Notes: generated from the sequence alone by a model not told the origin. A DNA stretch of 64,000 nucleotides from Nitrosarchaeum sp. (GCA_025699025.1 JAILWJ010000002.1:124001-188000); one strand, 5' to 3'. Shown: positions 33,549 through 43,341, counted from the first letter of the stretch. Made by a program: numbers and translations.

Positions 33549-35114
33549 ATGAATTCTAGGAACCACAAGTATGCTCTATTACTTGTGGCCGCAGTAACCA
33601 TTACAGCTACTGGTGCAATGTCTCAGGCATTTGCACAGCAAGTTACCGATGGTATGGACGGATACTATGATCATGGAATTTACACTGGCAACCCAAACGA
33701 ATGTTGGGTTGACAATGGTGATGGATCTTTTACCGCATGTTACATCGATACAGGTGATACTGCCTGGATGCTAACAGCAACATCATTAGTACTTTTCATG
33801 AGTCCTGGTGTCGGATTCTTCTATGGTGGATTGGCACGCTCAAAGAACATTGTCAATGTTCTTGGAATGACCCTAATTGTTATGGGTTTAATGTCAGTGC
33901 AATGGGTACTTTGGGGATATTCCCTAGCCTTTGCACCAAACGCCAATGAAGGAGCCCAGATGTTCATGGGAAGTCTTGATTATGCAGGATTTAACATGGT
34001 CTCTAACTATGCACCTCTAGGTGCACCAACAGCTTGTGACGGTGACATTTGGTCAAATGCATATCAAATGCAACAAATGAAATCTGAAGAAGCTTGTGGT
34101 GATAGTTGGCCAAGTACAGTTCCACATGCATTATTTGCAGCCTTCCAAGGTACTTTCGCAATCATTACGCCAATTCTAATTATTGGTGGTTTGATTGACA
34201 GAATCAAGTTCAGTGCATTAATCATCTTTGTACTCCTTTGGGGTACATTCGTGTATGATCCAGTTGCCCATATGGTATGGGGAGGTGGATTAATAGGTGG
34301 AGGCGGACTCGATCTCGTTCCAGAAATTGAGGAGGCTTCATTTGCGCTTGACTTTGCTGGTGGTACTGTAGTACACATTACTTCAGGATTCTCTGCATTA
34401 GCAGGAGCTCTTATCCTTGGTAGAAGACTTGGATATGGCAAAGTTCCAATGGAACCACACAACATTCCAATGGTTGTGCTAGGAGCATCAATCCTCTGGT
34501 TTGGATGGTTTGGTTTCAACGCAGGAAGTGAAGTAATGGTTGATGGTATTACTGTCAGTGCTTGGGTTGTAACTAATACAGCTACAGGTATGGCAGCTAT
34601 TACTTGGGTACTAATGTCATGGGCACATACAGGAAAACCAAGCATTGTAGGTGCTGCATCAGGTGTAGTGGCAGGATTGGTTGCAATCACACCAGCTTCT
34701 GGTTGGGTTGGACCGATGGCAGCTATTATTATCGGAATCGCAGCAGGTGCAATATGCTATGGTGCTGTAGCATTCAAGAATGCCAGAAAATGGGATGACG
34801 CTCTCGATGTATGGGGAGTACATGGAATGGGTGGTCTCACAGGAGCAATCTTGACTGGTACATTAGCAAGTCCACACATCTGGGATACAGGTGATGGTTG
34901 GGGAGCATGGACTGGTACACCACAAGGATACGAACAACAAGCAATCAGTATCATTGGTGCAGCAATCTCAATTGGATATGCATTTGGTGTCACAATTGTA
35001 ATCCTCAAAGTAATGGACGTTGTATGGCCTGGCGGAATCAGAGTCACTCCTAAAGAAGAGGAGATTGGTCTCGATTTGGCACAACACGGCGAAAGAGCAT
35101 ACGTAAACGAATAG
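33549..35114 (+). CDS. amt: Ammonium transporter Amt
   Basis: A 521-aa transporter that brings ammonium to the cell. A signal peptide (LLVAAVTITATGAMSQAFA) precedes about 11 membrane helices. The twin pore histidines are His276 (GGTVVHITSG) and His425 (VWGVHGMGG), and Asp268 supports the substrate site. Four cysteines lie in outside segments: Cys52 and Cys64 near the start and Cys163 and Cys183 in a loop insert, likely two disulfides. Codon choice is smoother and more GC-rich than in neighbours, which fits high expression. No GlnK gene is adjacent. Confidence 0.95.
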   Translation: MNSRNHKYALLLVAAVTITATGAMSQAFAQQVTDGMDGYYDHGIYTGNPNECWVDNGDGSFTACYIDTGDTAWMLTATSLVLFMSPGVGFFYGGLARSKNIVNVLGMTLIVMGLMSVQWVLWGYSLAFAPNANEGAQMFMGSLDYAGFNMVSNYAPLGAPTACDGDIWSNAYQMQQMKSEEACGDSWPSTVPHALFAAFQGTFAIITPILIIGGLIDRIKFSALIIFVLLWGTFVYDPVAHMVWGGGLIGGGGLDLVPEIEEASFALDFAGGTVVHITSGFSALAGALILGRRLGYGKVPMEPHNIPMVVLGASILWFGWFGFNAGSEVMVDGITVSAWVVTNTATGMAAITWVLMSWAHTGKPSIVGAASGVVAGLVAITPASGWVGPMAAIIIGIAAGAICYGAVAFKNARKWDDALDVWGVHGMGGLTGAILTGTLASPHIWDTGDGWGAWTGTPQGYEQQAISIIGAAISIGYAFGVTIVILKVMDVVWPGGIRVTPKEEEIGLDLAQHGERAYVNE

Positions 35115-35228
35115 AAAACAACTTTCTTTTCTTCTTTTTATTATTCAGCGCCTACTCTAGGATTTTTCATCTCGTTATTGCTGTAATCTTCTATAACAAA
35201 TTAATCTCAGAACAGATCTATTTTCTAT

Positions 35229-36005
35229 ATGTTCATTCAATCAAATGATTTATTACAAATTTTAAAAGATGAAAATTTGATAATTGTAGATACTAGATCA
35301 TTTAAGGAATATTCAGAAGGGCATATACCAAATTCTGTAAATCTAGATCTTTTTACATTTCACTGGATTGATACAACAAAGGAAGGAATTGAAAACTTTA
35401 ACAAACAAACACAGACGCTTCTTTCTTTTCTGGGTGTAACTTCAGAAAAGAAAGTTGTTTTTTATGATGATGTCTCAGGCATGCTTGCTGCAAGAGGTGT
35501 TTGGATGTTATTGTATTTTTCTCATGATGATGTTTCAATATTGGATGGAGGAATTCAAAAATGGAAAAAAGAAAATTATCCACTTGAAATAAAACCAAAT
35601 GGTTTCAAACCATCCAAATTTTTAGGTAAAATCAACTCCAACATTATTGCTGGTTTTGAATACATTAAAGAAAATCTAGATTCTGTTAGAGTTATTGATG
35701 CAAGATCGCAAGGAGAATATGCTGGTACCATCATACGTGCTGCTAAAAGCGGGCATATCCCAAATGCAATCAATATTGATTGGATCAACAACATCAACGA
35801 AGACGGGACATTCAAAAATAATGATGAATTATCTAAACTCTATGACATGCCCAAAAACTCTGAAATAATTACTTATTGTCAAGGTGCATATAGGGCTGCC
35901 AATACATTTCTTGTTTTAAAAAAACTTGGGTTTGAAAATGTTAGAGTTTACTTGGGCTCCTGGGGAGAATGGGGAAATAAATTAGAACTTCCTGTAGAAA
36001 AATAA
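35229..36005 (+). CDS. Two-domain rhodanese (thiosulfate/mercaptopyruvate sulfurtransferase)
   Basis: 258 aa with tandem rhodanese domains. The inactive N-terminal domain has IIVDTRSFKEYSEGHIPNSVN and the C-terminal one has VIDARSQGEYAG, GHIPNAINIDW and the active cysteine in TYCQGAYRAAN. The loop CQGAYR resembles CxxGxR of thiosulfate sulfurtransferases. It moves sulfane sulfur to cyanide or to thiol acceptors, or detoxifies. It stands 114 bp after amt; that gap holds a T-rich likely terminator (TTTCTTTTCTTCTTTTT) and little else. Confidence 0.87.
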   Translation: MFIQSNDLLQILKDENLIIVDTRSFKEYSEGHIPNSVNLDLFTFHWIDTTKEGIENFNKQTQTLLSFLGVTSEKKVVFYDDVSGMLAARGVWMLLYFSHDDVSILDGGIQKWKKENYPLEIKPNGFKPSKFLGKINSNIIAGFEYIKENLDSVRVIDARSQGEYAGTIIRAAKSGHIPNAINIDWINNINEDGTFKNNDELSKLYDMPKNSEIITYCQGAYRAANTFLVLKKLGFENVRVYLGSWGEWGNKLELPVEK

Positions 36006-36047
36006 ATCCATCATAATCCTTTTCTATAATCTAAGTTCAACTACGTC

Positions 36048-36212
36048 ATGGGATTTTTAAAAAAGATCAAAGACACTGCAGAAAAAACCGTTGAAAAAGG
36101 AACAGATCTTGGAAAGAAAGGTGTAGAAAAGGGAGCTGAATTAGGTACCAAAGGTTATGATGGTGCTAAGGATGCTGCTAAAAAAGGACACGACAAGGCT
36201 AAGCAAGAATAA
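36048..36212 (+). CDS. 54-aa Lys/Glu/Gly-rich amphipathic repeat protein
   Basis: MGFLKKIKDTAEKTVEKGTD, then GKKGVEKGAELGTKGYDGAK, DAAKKGHDKAKQE. Degenerate 4-11-residue K-G/E repeats resemble LEA-type or YtxH/apolipoprotein-like amphipathic helices that bind membranes or protect proteins on stress. It lies 42 nt after the rhodanese stop and ends 17 nt before the convergent atpI stop. It is probably a real small protein. Confidence 0.6.
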   Translation: MGFLKKIKDTAEKTVEKGTDLGKKGVEKGAELGTKGYDGAKDAAKKGHDKAKQE

Positions 36213-36229
36213 TTTCTCTTGATTTTATT

Positions 36230-38329
36230 TTACTTTTTTTTCCAGATAAATTGATTGTATATTAATTCAGGTCTAATTTGTCTGAATGGCTGTGATCCGC
36301 CGTCATACCATTTTGTGAAGAATTCATACAAATGCAATCTGAGTGACTGTATGTATACGATTAATCCCTCAATCATCATGATTCCCAAGTTTCCACCGAT
36401 GATCATTGCCCATGCACCAATAGATTCTGAACCTCCAAGTGAAACAAATGCGTTATTCACTGTGAGTAACAACGCGGCGTGGACCAATAACATGATTCCA
36501 AGTCGAGCATAACTAATTGTATGAGCTAAACTTTCAACTGTTTTGCCAAGAAATACTTCCATTACAACATTAGCCGCAGAACCTCCATCTTCTGGATGTC
36601 TCTTTGCATGCAAAATTCCACCAATCATCATCATTGCCATTGAGGCAATGACAATTACTACTGCAATTCTGGTTACGATCCACACTTGTGCCCAATCTCC
36701 TAGGAATATTGTGACCCATGGCACTGCTTCATTATGAACTTTGGAATACATGTTCATTACATCATATTGTGAGCCTATTGCACACATCATGATCACTACA
36801 ATTCCTCCATACAGTGTGATGTTTGGAATTGCCTCCATGTACATTACAAGTTTGTGTCCCTCATGTGCTAATCTTCTGATGCGCAAAACCATGGCCCAAA
36901 CAAGATGAATAATTCCTATGAATAATGAAACTTTGAGGATGTTGATTACTTGATCAAAGGTTAGTTCTGCAACACTAAGAATACCTACAATCCAACTTAC
37001 TGAATGTAGTGCTCCTCCCTCTTCTAAGAGTCCTTCAAATGGTCCCATATGATCAAGATGATAACCAAACATCTCTCCAGCACCTACACCTGCTATTGCA
37101 GCTGAAGCACCAGAAATTGCAATGAGCATTCCCCACCTTGAGAGATTTCCTTGTCCCTTGACTTTGAATAACAATCCCATTCCCATGAGTAATAATCCAT
37201 GACCCATGTCTGCAAACATCAATCCGTAAAATATTGGCCACATCAATGCAATCATAGGTGTTGGATCTGCCTCTCCCTTGTTGGGAATTCCTTGACTTTG
37301 TGTGATTACCTCAAATGTTCTAACAAATTTTTTATTATCAAATAGAACCGGAATCTGCTCTTTGTGTTTTGGTTCTGTAATATCTTCAACAACTGACATC
37401 CATTGTTTTGTAGAATCCTTGAATTTGGATTCCATTTTACTTGGGATAAATCCCTGAATTACTGCAAAGTTTTTTGTTCCTCCTGGTTTTCTTAAAGTTT
37501 CCAGAACCTCTTTTGCAACCAATGCTTCTTCATGTAAAATCAAAATATCTCGTCTAATCTTCTTTTTAATAGATGCAATCTGTTTTGCAACTGTTCCTTG
37601 TTTTGTTAGTAGTTCTTTGATTTTGGTATCAACCATTGTAAATGCTTCTGCTGGAACCTGAGGAATTCCCTCTGGTATGACAAATGGATTTGCATTGAAC
37701 CCACGAAGTACTTTTAGCGCTCTTTCTGAATCATCAATTCCACAAATCACAAGAATCGCTACTTTTTCTTTACTTGCCAAGTCATACTTGTAAAAAGTAA
37801 TCCCATCAAGTGCCCTGCTGATCTCTTCATAATCTGTAGAGTTGATTACAAAGAGATTTGTATAGAAATATTTCATCAAACCAAAACCTGACAAATTTAT
37901 GTTCAATTTCTTGGCAATTTCAAGAGTATCTTTTAGTGATCTATACTCTTCAAGCGATCGCCTTGTATTGGCTTCTTCTTCTAAGAGATGTGCTGGTTCA
38001 TCAATAATGGTTGGTACGCGTTTTTTGAGATCTTTTATCAAATTATCAATTTCATCAATTTCGTAATTACTTTTCTTGATTACAGTTCCCTTGAATAGAA
38101 TCTCCAAAATTCCTACGGTCAGCGGTACGCCTAAACCCTTGATTACCTCATCAATTGCCTGATATGTTTTTTGAGCCTCTAATAATAGATCATCAATTTC
38201 CGGCGTAACAAGATCGTTCTCCGAATCTATCTTGTGAAACCATTCAAACTCTGTAAGTCTTGAAATTGCTTTTGGAGATTCACTTCTCGGTAATATTACA
38301 CTCCCAAGTTTCAGATCTGCTACTACCAA
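36230..38329 (-). CDS. atpI: A-type ATP synthase subunit I (a-subunit)
   Basis: About 700 aa. The cytoplasmic N-terminal half starts VVADLKLGSVILPRSESPKA and has coiled coils near residues 85-150 and 255-310. The C-terminal half holds seven or eight membrane helices, including PTPMIALMWPIFYGLMFADM, and HTISYARLGIMLLVHAALLL carries the essential arginine of the proton half-channel. The frame is open to an ATG at 38389, but a TTG at 38329 sits 32 nt after a TATTAAAA box (38354-38361) and at the conserved start, so I prefer it. Confidence 0.9.
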   Translation of the reverse strand: MVVADLKLGSVILPRSESPKAISRLTEFEWFHKIDSENDLVTPEIDDLLLEAQKTYQAIDEVIKGLGVPLTVGILEILFKGTVIKKSNYEIDEIDNLIKDLKKRVPTIIDEPAHLLEEEANTRRSLEEYRSLKDTLEIAKKLNINLSGFGLMKYFYTNLFVINSTDYEEISRALDGITFYKYDLASKEKVAILVICGIDDSERALKVLRGFNANPFVIPEGIPQVPAEAFTMVDTKIKELLTKQGTVAKQIASIKKKIRRDILILHEEALVAKEVLETLRKPGGTKNFAVIQGFIPSKMESKFKDSTKQWMSVVEDITEPKHKEQIPVLFDNKKFVRTFEVITQSQGIPNKGEADPTPMIALMWPIFYGLMFADMGHGLLLMGMGLLFKVKGQGNLSRWGMLIAISGASAAIAGVGAGEMFGYHLDHMGPFEGLLEEGGALHSVSWIVGILSVAELTFDQVINILKVSLFIGIIHLVWAMVLRIRRLAHEGHKLVMYMEAIPNITLYGGIVVIMMCAIGSQYDVMNMYSKVHNEAVPWVTIFLGDWAQVWIVTRIAVVIVIASMAMMMIGGILHAKRHPEDGGSAANVVMEVFLGKTVESLAHTISYARLGIMLLVHAALLLTVNNAFVSLGGSESIGAWAMIIGGNLGIMMIEGLIVYIQSLRLHLYEFFTKWYDGGSQPFRQIRPELIYNQFIWKKK

Positions 38330-38418
38330 GATAATCCAACGTATTTCCTTTGATTTTAATATCTTTCTGAATTGGAAACTCCCAAACATTAAAATCCATT
38401 ACGGATTTACGGCACTCA

Positions 38419-39018
38419 TTGGAATCTAGTTCTGCATTAGAAACTACTATTGACAAAATCCTCGATCAAACTCAAAAAAACATTCTATCAAGCATAAATT
38501 TAGCCCTAACAGATGCTCAAAAGACCCTAGATAATGCAATTCCTAGACTAGAGCAAGAATATGATAAAATCATATCAGATGGGAAAAAAGAGGCAGATAA
38601 GATACAAAAACAGATCGTTGGTAGTTCTGATCTTGAAGCAAGAAACAAACATCTTTTGGCATTAGAAAAGGCCGTCGAGAACGTCTTTACTAAAGCACTT
38701 GAACAAATTGCTAATGCCCAACGCAATGGGGATTATGCTAATTTGATAAAATCACTCTTAGAAAAATCTACAAATATCTTAGGAACCACGCAAGTAATAG
38801 TTTATACAAATTCCAAGGATAAAGATCTGGTCAAATCCACCCTTTCACAATTTTCTGGGGCAGAACTATCTGCTGAAACAATTGATTGTCTTGGTGGTGT
38901 TATTGTTAAATCAAAAGATGGTGCAATGACTTTTGATAATACTATTGATGCAAGGATTGAACGTCTGAAGCCTTTAATAAGGAAAGAAATTGCATCAAAA
39001 TTCGGAGTAGGGAATTAG
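38419..39018 (+). CDS. atpE: A-type ATP synthase subunit E
   Basis: A 199-aa peripheral-stalk subunit. The N-terminal half is a long coiled coil ([20 protein letters not shown] and [21 protein letters not shown]), and the globular C-terminal domain has [18 protein letters not shown] and [23 protein letters not shown], family hallmarks. The start is TTG, about 30 nt after an ATTAAAAT box. It leads the E-A-B-D operon; the next gene starts one base after its stop. Confidence 0.9.
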   Translation: MESSSALETTIDKILDQTQKNILSSINLALTDAQKTLDNAIPRLEQEYDKIISDGKKEADKIQKQIVGSSDLEARNKHLLALEKAVENVFTKALEQIANAQRNGDYANLIKSLLEKSTNILGTTQVIVYTNSKDKDLVKSTLSQFSGAELSAETIDCLGGVIVKSKDGAMTFDNTIDARIERLKPLIRKEIASKFGVGN

Positions 39019-39019
39019 G

Positions 39020-40798
39020 ATGGCAGCTCAAGGTAGAATTGTTTGGGTCAGTGGACCTGCAGTAAAAGCAGATGGAATGTCTGCCGCAAAAATGTATGAA
39101 ACCGTAGTGGTTGGAAACTCCAAACTAGTCGGCGAAGTAATTAGATTGACGGGCGATGTTGCATTTATTCAAGTATACGAGTCAACAAGTGGATTGAAGC
39201 CAGGCGAACCAGTAGTTGGCACTGGAAATCCACTCAGTGTTTTATTAGGACCTGGGATTATTGGTCAGCTTTATGATGGAATTCAAAGACCATTAAGAGA
39301 ATTATCCAAGGCCTCAGGCTCATTTATCGGTAGAGGTATTACCACTACTCCAGTTGACATGACAAAGAAATATCACTTTGTTCCAACTGTTAAAAATGGT
39401 GATGTAGTTCATCCCGGAAATGTTATTGGAACTGTTCAGGAAACAGACCTTATAGAACACTCCATCATGGTTCCACCAGATCATCCCGGAGGTGTTGTCT
39501 CAAATATTGTATCTGAAGGAGATTATGATCTAGAAACTGAAATTGCAAAAACAGAGAAAGATGGAAAATCCATCACACTCAAAATGTATCACAAATGGCC
39601 TGTTAGAAAACCACGTCCTTACAAAGATCGGTACGATCCCACAGTTCCACTTTTAACTGGTCAACGTGTAATTGATACATTTTTCCCCATTGCAAAAGGT
39701 GGAACAGGCTCAATTCCAGGTGCATTTGGTACAGGAAAAACTGTAACACTTCACCAAATTGCAAAATGGGCAGATTCTCAAGTTGTGGTTTACATTGGTT
39801 GCGGTGAACGTGGAAATGAAATGACCGAGGTACTAGTCGAATTTCCACATCTAAAAGATCCACGAAGTGGAAAACCACTGATGGATAGAACTGTACTTGT
39901 AGCAAATACAAGTAACATGCCAGTAGCTGCAAGAGAAGCAAGCATCTACACTGGTGTAACAATTGCAGAATATTATAGAGACATGGGAAAAGATGTTGTA
40001 CTTGTAGCAGACTCAACCAGCAGATGGGCAGAAGCACTCAGAGAAATGAGTGGAAGATTAGAAGAGATGCCTGCTGAAGAAGGATACCCATCATATCTTG
40101 CATCAAGATTAGCAGAATTTTACGAAAGAGCAGGTCGTGTCAGAGCAATGGGTAGTCCAGACCGTGATGGTTCCGTTACTCTTGTTGGAGCAGTTTCTCC
40201 ATCAGGTGGAGACTTTACTGAACCAGTTACAACTCATACAATGAGATTTATCAAAACTTTTTGGGCTCTAGACGCAAAACTTGCGTATTCTAGACACTAT
40301 CCATCAATCAACTGGATGAATAGCTATTCAGGATATCTGGCAGATATTTCCAAATGGTGGGGAGAAAACATCAATGGAGACTGGCTTAGTCTACGAAGCG
40401 AAGCTTATGGAGTTTTACAAAGAGAAGATACTCTTAAAGAAATTGTTAGACTATTAGGCCCAGAAGCACTTCCAGACGAAGAAAAATTAATTCTTGAAGT
40501 TGCAAGAATGATAAAAATTGGCTTGTTACAACAAAACTCATTTGATGATGTTGATACGTACTGTAGTCCAGAAAAACAATACAAATTACTCAAACTATTA
40601 GTTGATTTCTATAGGAAAGGACAACAGGCACTAAAGGAAGGTGCAGAACTTTCGGATATTCGTGCAATGGGAGTTATTGGTTCAATGCTTAAAGCAAGAA
40701 TGGAGGTCAAAGATGATGAGATGGCAAAACTTGAACAATTAGACAAAGACATGCAAGAACAATTCAAAGCAATTACAGGAGTTAAAGTATCAAATTGA
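39020..40798 (+). CDS. atpA: A-type ATP synthase catalytic subunit A
   Basis: 592 aa. The catalytic P-loop GAFGTGKT is at residues 234-241, [17 protein letters not shown] follows, and [20 protein letters not shown] is the Walker B region. The family-specific non-homologous insert (about residues 115-190) is present and no intein interrupts the P-loop. It binds and makes ATP at the head with subunit B. Its stop overlaps the atpB TTG by three bases. Confidence 0.96.
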   Translation: MAAQGRIVWVSGPAVKADGMSAAKMYETVVVGNSKLVGEVIRLTGDVAFIQVYESTSGLKPGEPVVGTGNPLSVLLGPGIIGQLYDGIQRPLRELSKASGSFIGRGITTTPVDMTKKYHFVPTVKNGDVVHPGNVIGTVQETDLIEHSIMVPPDHPGGVVSNIVSEGDYDLETEIAKTEKDGKSITLKMYHKWPVRKPRPYKDRYDPTVPLLTGQRVIDTFFPIAKGGTGSIPGAFGTGKTVTLHQIAKWADSQVVVYIGCGERGNEMTEVLVEFPHLKDPRSGKPLMDRTVLVANTSNMPVAAREASIYTGVTIAEYYRDMGKDVVLVADSTSRWAEALREMSGRLEEMPAEEGYPSYLASRLAEFYERAGRVRAMGSPDRDGSVTLVGAVSPSGGDFTEPVTTHTMRFIKTFWALDAKLAYSRHYPSINWMNSYSGYLADISKWWGENINGDWLSLRSEAYGVLQREDTLKEIVRLLGPEALPDEEKLILEVARMIKIGLLQQNSFDDVDTYCSPEKQYKLLKLLVDFYRKGQQALKEGAELSDIRAMGVIGSMLKARMEVKDDEMAKLEQLDKDMQEQFKAITGVKVSN

Positions 40799-42177
40799 CC
40801 GAAGGCGGAGTACAATACAGCAAAATTGCAGAGATTAAGGGCCCACTGGTAATCGTCGATGATGTAGAGAATGCAGCATTTGATGAATTAGTTGAAATTG
40901 AAACTAGAGAAGGCGAACGAAGATTAGGCAAAGTTCTTGAAGTTGGGAATGGCAAAGCTATTGTTCAAGTGTTTGAAGGAACAACTGGACTGTCCATTTC
41001 TGGCACTAATGCAAAGTTTGTTGGCAAAGTTATGGAAATGCCAGTTTCTAAAGAGGTACTTGGTAGAGTCTTTGATGGATTAGGTAGGCCCAAAGATGGG
41101 CTTCCGGATCCAATTGCTGATAAATTTATTGATATTAATGGTGAGCCGATGAATCCTGAACAACGCGAATACCCAAAGGACTTCATTCAAACTGGCGTTT
41201 CTGTAATTGATGGAATGATTACTCTAGTTAGAGGTCAAAAACTGCCGATTTTTTCTGGCTCTGGCATGTCTCATAATTTATTGGCAGCACAAATCGCAAG
41301 ACAGGCAAGTGTTGTTGGTACACAAGATGATTTTGCTGTAGTTTTTGCTGCAATAGGCGTGCAATATAGTGAAGCAGAATACTTTAGAAGAAGTCTCGAA
41401 GAATCTGGTGCACTAAAGAGAAGTGTTTTATTCCTTAACTTGGCTGATGATCCAGCAATTGAAAGAATCATCACTCCTCGTGTGGCATTAACTGTGGCAG
41501 AATATCTTGCATTTGATCTTGGAATGCACGTTCTAGTAATTCTTACTGATATGACCAACTATGCAGAGGCTCTTAGAGAAATTAGTGCAGCAAGGGAAGA
41601 AGTTCCAGGAAGAAAAGGCTATCCCGGTTATCTTTACACTGATCTTTCAACAATTTATGAAAGAGCAGGCAAATTAAATGGAAAGAAAGGAAGTGTTACA
41701 CAGGTTCCTATACTGTCAATGCCTTCTGATGATATTACTCATCCAATTCCAGATCTAACTGGCTATATCACAGAAGGTCAGATTGTGCTTGGAAGAGATC
41801 TATTTAGACAAGGAGTATATCCACCTGTCAACATTTTGATGAGTCTTAGTAGATTAATGAAAGATGGAATAGGTGAAGGCAGTACAAGAGCAGATCATGG
41901 TGAAATATCAAACCAGAACTATGATGCATACTCTCGAGCACAAGAAGTCAGAGCACTTGCAGGAATTGTAGGTAAGGCTGGATTGACAGAGATTGATCTG
42001 AAATACATGGATGTGGGTGACGTATTTGAAAAAGAATTCCTTTCACAAGCAACTGATGAAAATAGAACGATTGATGAAACTCTCAGCATTCTATGGAAAG
42101 TTGTATCTAAACTTCCAAAGAATGAGTTGACCAAAGTCAAAGATAAATTCGTAGAGCAATATTATCAGGAAAAGTAG
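40795..42177 (+). CDS. atpB: A-type ATP synthase subunit B
   Basis: The 460-aa non-catalytic nucleotide-binding subunit. The P-loop is replaced by FSGSGMSHN as usual for B subunits, with [20 protein letters not shown] and [20 protein letters not shown] downstream and [20 protein letters not shown] near residue 320. The start is TTG overlapping the atpA stop (TTGA), indicating coupled translation. Confidence 0.96.
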   Translation: MTEGGVQYSKIAEIKGPLVIVDDVENAAFDELVEIETREGERRLGKVLEVGNGKAIVQVFEGTTGLSISGTNAKFVGKVMEMPVSKEVLGRVFDGLGRPKDGLPDPIADKFIDINGEPMNPEQREYPKDFIQTGVSVIDGMITLVRGQKLPIFSGSGMSHNLLAAQIARQASVVGTQDDFAVVFAAIGVQYSEAEYFRRSLEESGALKRSVLFLNLADDPAIERIITPRVALTVAEYLAFDLGMHVLVILTDMTNYAEALREISAAREEVPGRKGYPGYLYTDLSTIYERAGKLNGKKGSVTQVPILSMPSDDITHPIPDLTGYITEGQIVLGRDLFRQGVYPPVNILMSLSRLMKDGIGEGSTRADHGEISNQNYDAYSRAQEVRALAGIVGKAGLTEIDLKYMDVGDVFEKEFLSQATDENRTIDETLSILWKVVSKLPKNELTKVKDKFVEQYYQEK

Positions 42178-42181
42178 CAAA

Positions 42182-42814
42182 ATGTCATTTGGACAGAATG
42201 TAGCTGCAACAAAAATTGAACTTCTCAAATACAAGCGATCTAAACAAGTTGCCTCCATGGTCCAAAAAATTCTAGACGACAAACGTAAAGTTCTTTTAAA
42301 AAATATTGAAGAAATGATTGAAGAAGCATCAAAGGCCAGAGGTGGAATATGGGAGCCATTGCAAGACATCTACAAATCAGTCAATGAAGCATATCTGGCT
42401 TTAGGAACATCAACTGTCGATTCTGTAGCAGAATCTACACCTCCAGTTATGGAGGTAGAAGTTAAAGTTAGACGTGTGGTAGATGTTAAAATTCCAGCAT
42501 TATCAGTAACTGAAAAAGACACTAAATCAATGCCTTATGGATTTGCTGATACAAATTCTTCTATAGATAGAGCCGCCAAACAAATCAAAGAACTCCTCCC
42601 AAAAATCTGCAAGGCCGCAGAATATGAAAATTCAATTTTCAGTCTTGCAAAGGCACTTGAAAAAACACAAAAACTCCTAAACGCCCTTGAAAATGTAATT
42701 ATTCCCCAATATCAACATAGAATTAGATTCATTCTTGCAACTCTGGAGGAGAGGGAACGAGAGGAATTCGCAAAGTTAAAAAAAGTAAAGGCAAAGATGG
42801 AGAGTAGGAAGTAA
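42182..42814 (+). CDS. atpD: A-type ATP synthase subunit D (central stalk)
   Basis: 210 aa. Family segments are the N-terminal NVAATKIELLKYKRSKQVAS and the C-terminal RVNALE-like run KLLNALENVIIPQYQHRIRF followed by LEEREREEFAKLKKVK. The protein is two long antiparallel helices that turn within the A3B3 head. The gene lies 4 nt after atpB. Its stop overlaps the next ATG by one base. Confidence 0.93.
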   Translation: MSFGQNVAATKIELLKYKRSKQVASMVQKILDDKRKVLLKNIEEMIEEASKARGGIWEPLQDIYKSVNEAYLALGTSTVDSVAESTPPVMEVEVKVRRVVDVKIPALSVTEKDTKSMPYGFADTNSSIDRAAKQIKELLPKICKAAEYENSIFSLAKALEKTQKLLNALENVIIPQYQHRIRFILATLEEREREEFAKLKKVKAKMESRK

Positions 42815-42945
42815 TGGCAAAAGAAGAGATTAAAAAATTAGTTGAAGATTCTAAAAAACAGTTAGATCTAGAACATGAAAATTTTGCAAAATCCATCAAA
42901 CATGATTTGGCATCATTCAAAAAGAAAACCCTCGATCGAATTTGA
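42814..42945 (+). CDS. 43-aa coiled-coil ORF inside the ATP synthase operon
   Basis: MAKEEIKKLVEDSKKQLDLE followed by a helical, Lys/Glu-rich remainder ending in KKKTLDRI. The ATG overlaps the atpD stop (TAATG), so it should be translated. It is one predicted amphipathic helix with heptad-like hydrophobics. It sits between D and K, where other archaea encode or place stalk genes, and neither subunit H nor F is found in this window. It might be a shortened H-like stalk peptide, or an unrelated regulator. No known family is assigned. Confidence 0.6.
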   Translation: MAKEEIKKLVEDSKKQLDLEHENFAKSIKHDLASFKKKTLDRI

Positions 42946-42964
42946 GTTCACGACCTCATCATGA

Positions 42965-42980
42965 TTTAAATATGGAACTA
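42965..42980 (+). promoter_or_regulatory. Promoter of atpK with a shared 16-mer
   Basis: TTTAAATATGGAACTA begins 34 nt before the atpK ATG, giving atpK its own TATA box within the ATPase operon. The identical 16 bases occur at 55188-55203 before another start codon. An AAAGGAG ribosome-site-like stretch follows at 42980-42986. Confidence 0.5.
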
Positions 42981-42998
42981 AAGGAGCCGATAACGTAA

Positions 42999-43307
42999 AT
43001 GAAACCTATCGCATTGCTACTTTTGGCAGCAGCAGTAATATCCATTTCAGGATCTACTGGACTTGCATATGCAGCAGAGGGAGATGCAGCAGGAAGTTCT
43101 GACTCACTGAAAATTCTCGGTGCAGGTTTGGCATTCGGTCTTGCAGCTTTTGGTGCTGGTATAGGTTTAGGTCAAGTAGGTGCAGCCGGTCTTGCTGTCA
43201 TTAGTGAGAATCCAGCATTACAGTCAAAAGTATTCATCTTCGTAGGTATGGTCGAATCAATCGCTATCTACGGTATAGTCATGATGTTTATCATCCTGGG
43301 ACAATAG
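42999..43307 (+). CDS. atpK: A-type ATP synthase rotor ring subunit K (c-subunit)
   Basis: 102 aa: a signal peptide (IALLLLAAAVISISGSTGLAYA, cut before AEGDAAGSS) and one helical hairpin. Helix 1 is GAGLAFGLAAFGAGIGLGQV; the loop has SENPALQ; helix 2, VFIFVGMVESIAIYGIVMMF, carries the ion-binding glutamate (VES). A cleavable leader on a c-subunit is unusual but known in some archaea. A separate promoter probably gives the higher dose needed for the ring. Confidence 0.93.
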   Translation: MKPIALLLLAAAVISISGSTGLAYAAEGDAAGSSDSLKILGAGLAFGLAAFGAGIGLGQVGAAGLAVISENPALQSKVFIFVGMVESIAIYGIVMMFIILGQ

Positions 43308-43341
43308 ACCCAGAAGTACCATCTTTTTCAACTTTTTCACT

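Noticed and set aside
34064-34690. 208-codon frame antisense to amt
   Set aside because: Its proline- and serine-rich translation follows from codon bias of amt; no start signal or family match.
35115-35228. Possible C/D-box small RNA on the minus strand (GAGATGA ... CTGA)
   Set aside because: The C box has a mismatch, spacing is too short and C' and D' boxes are absent.
39603-40037. 144-codon frame antisense to atpA
   Set aside because: Leu-rich low-complexity translation that mirrors atpA codons; no homologue known.
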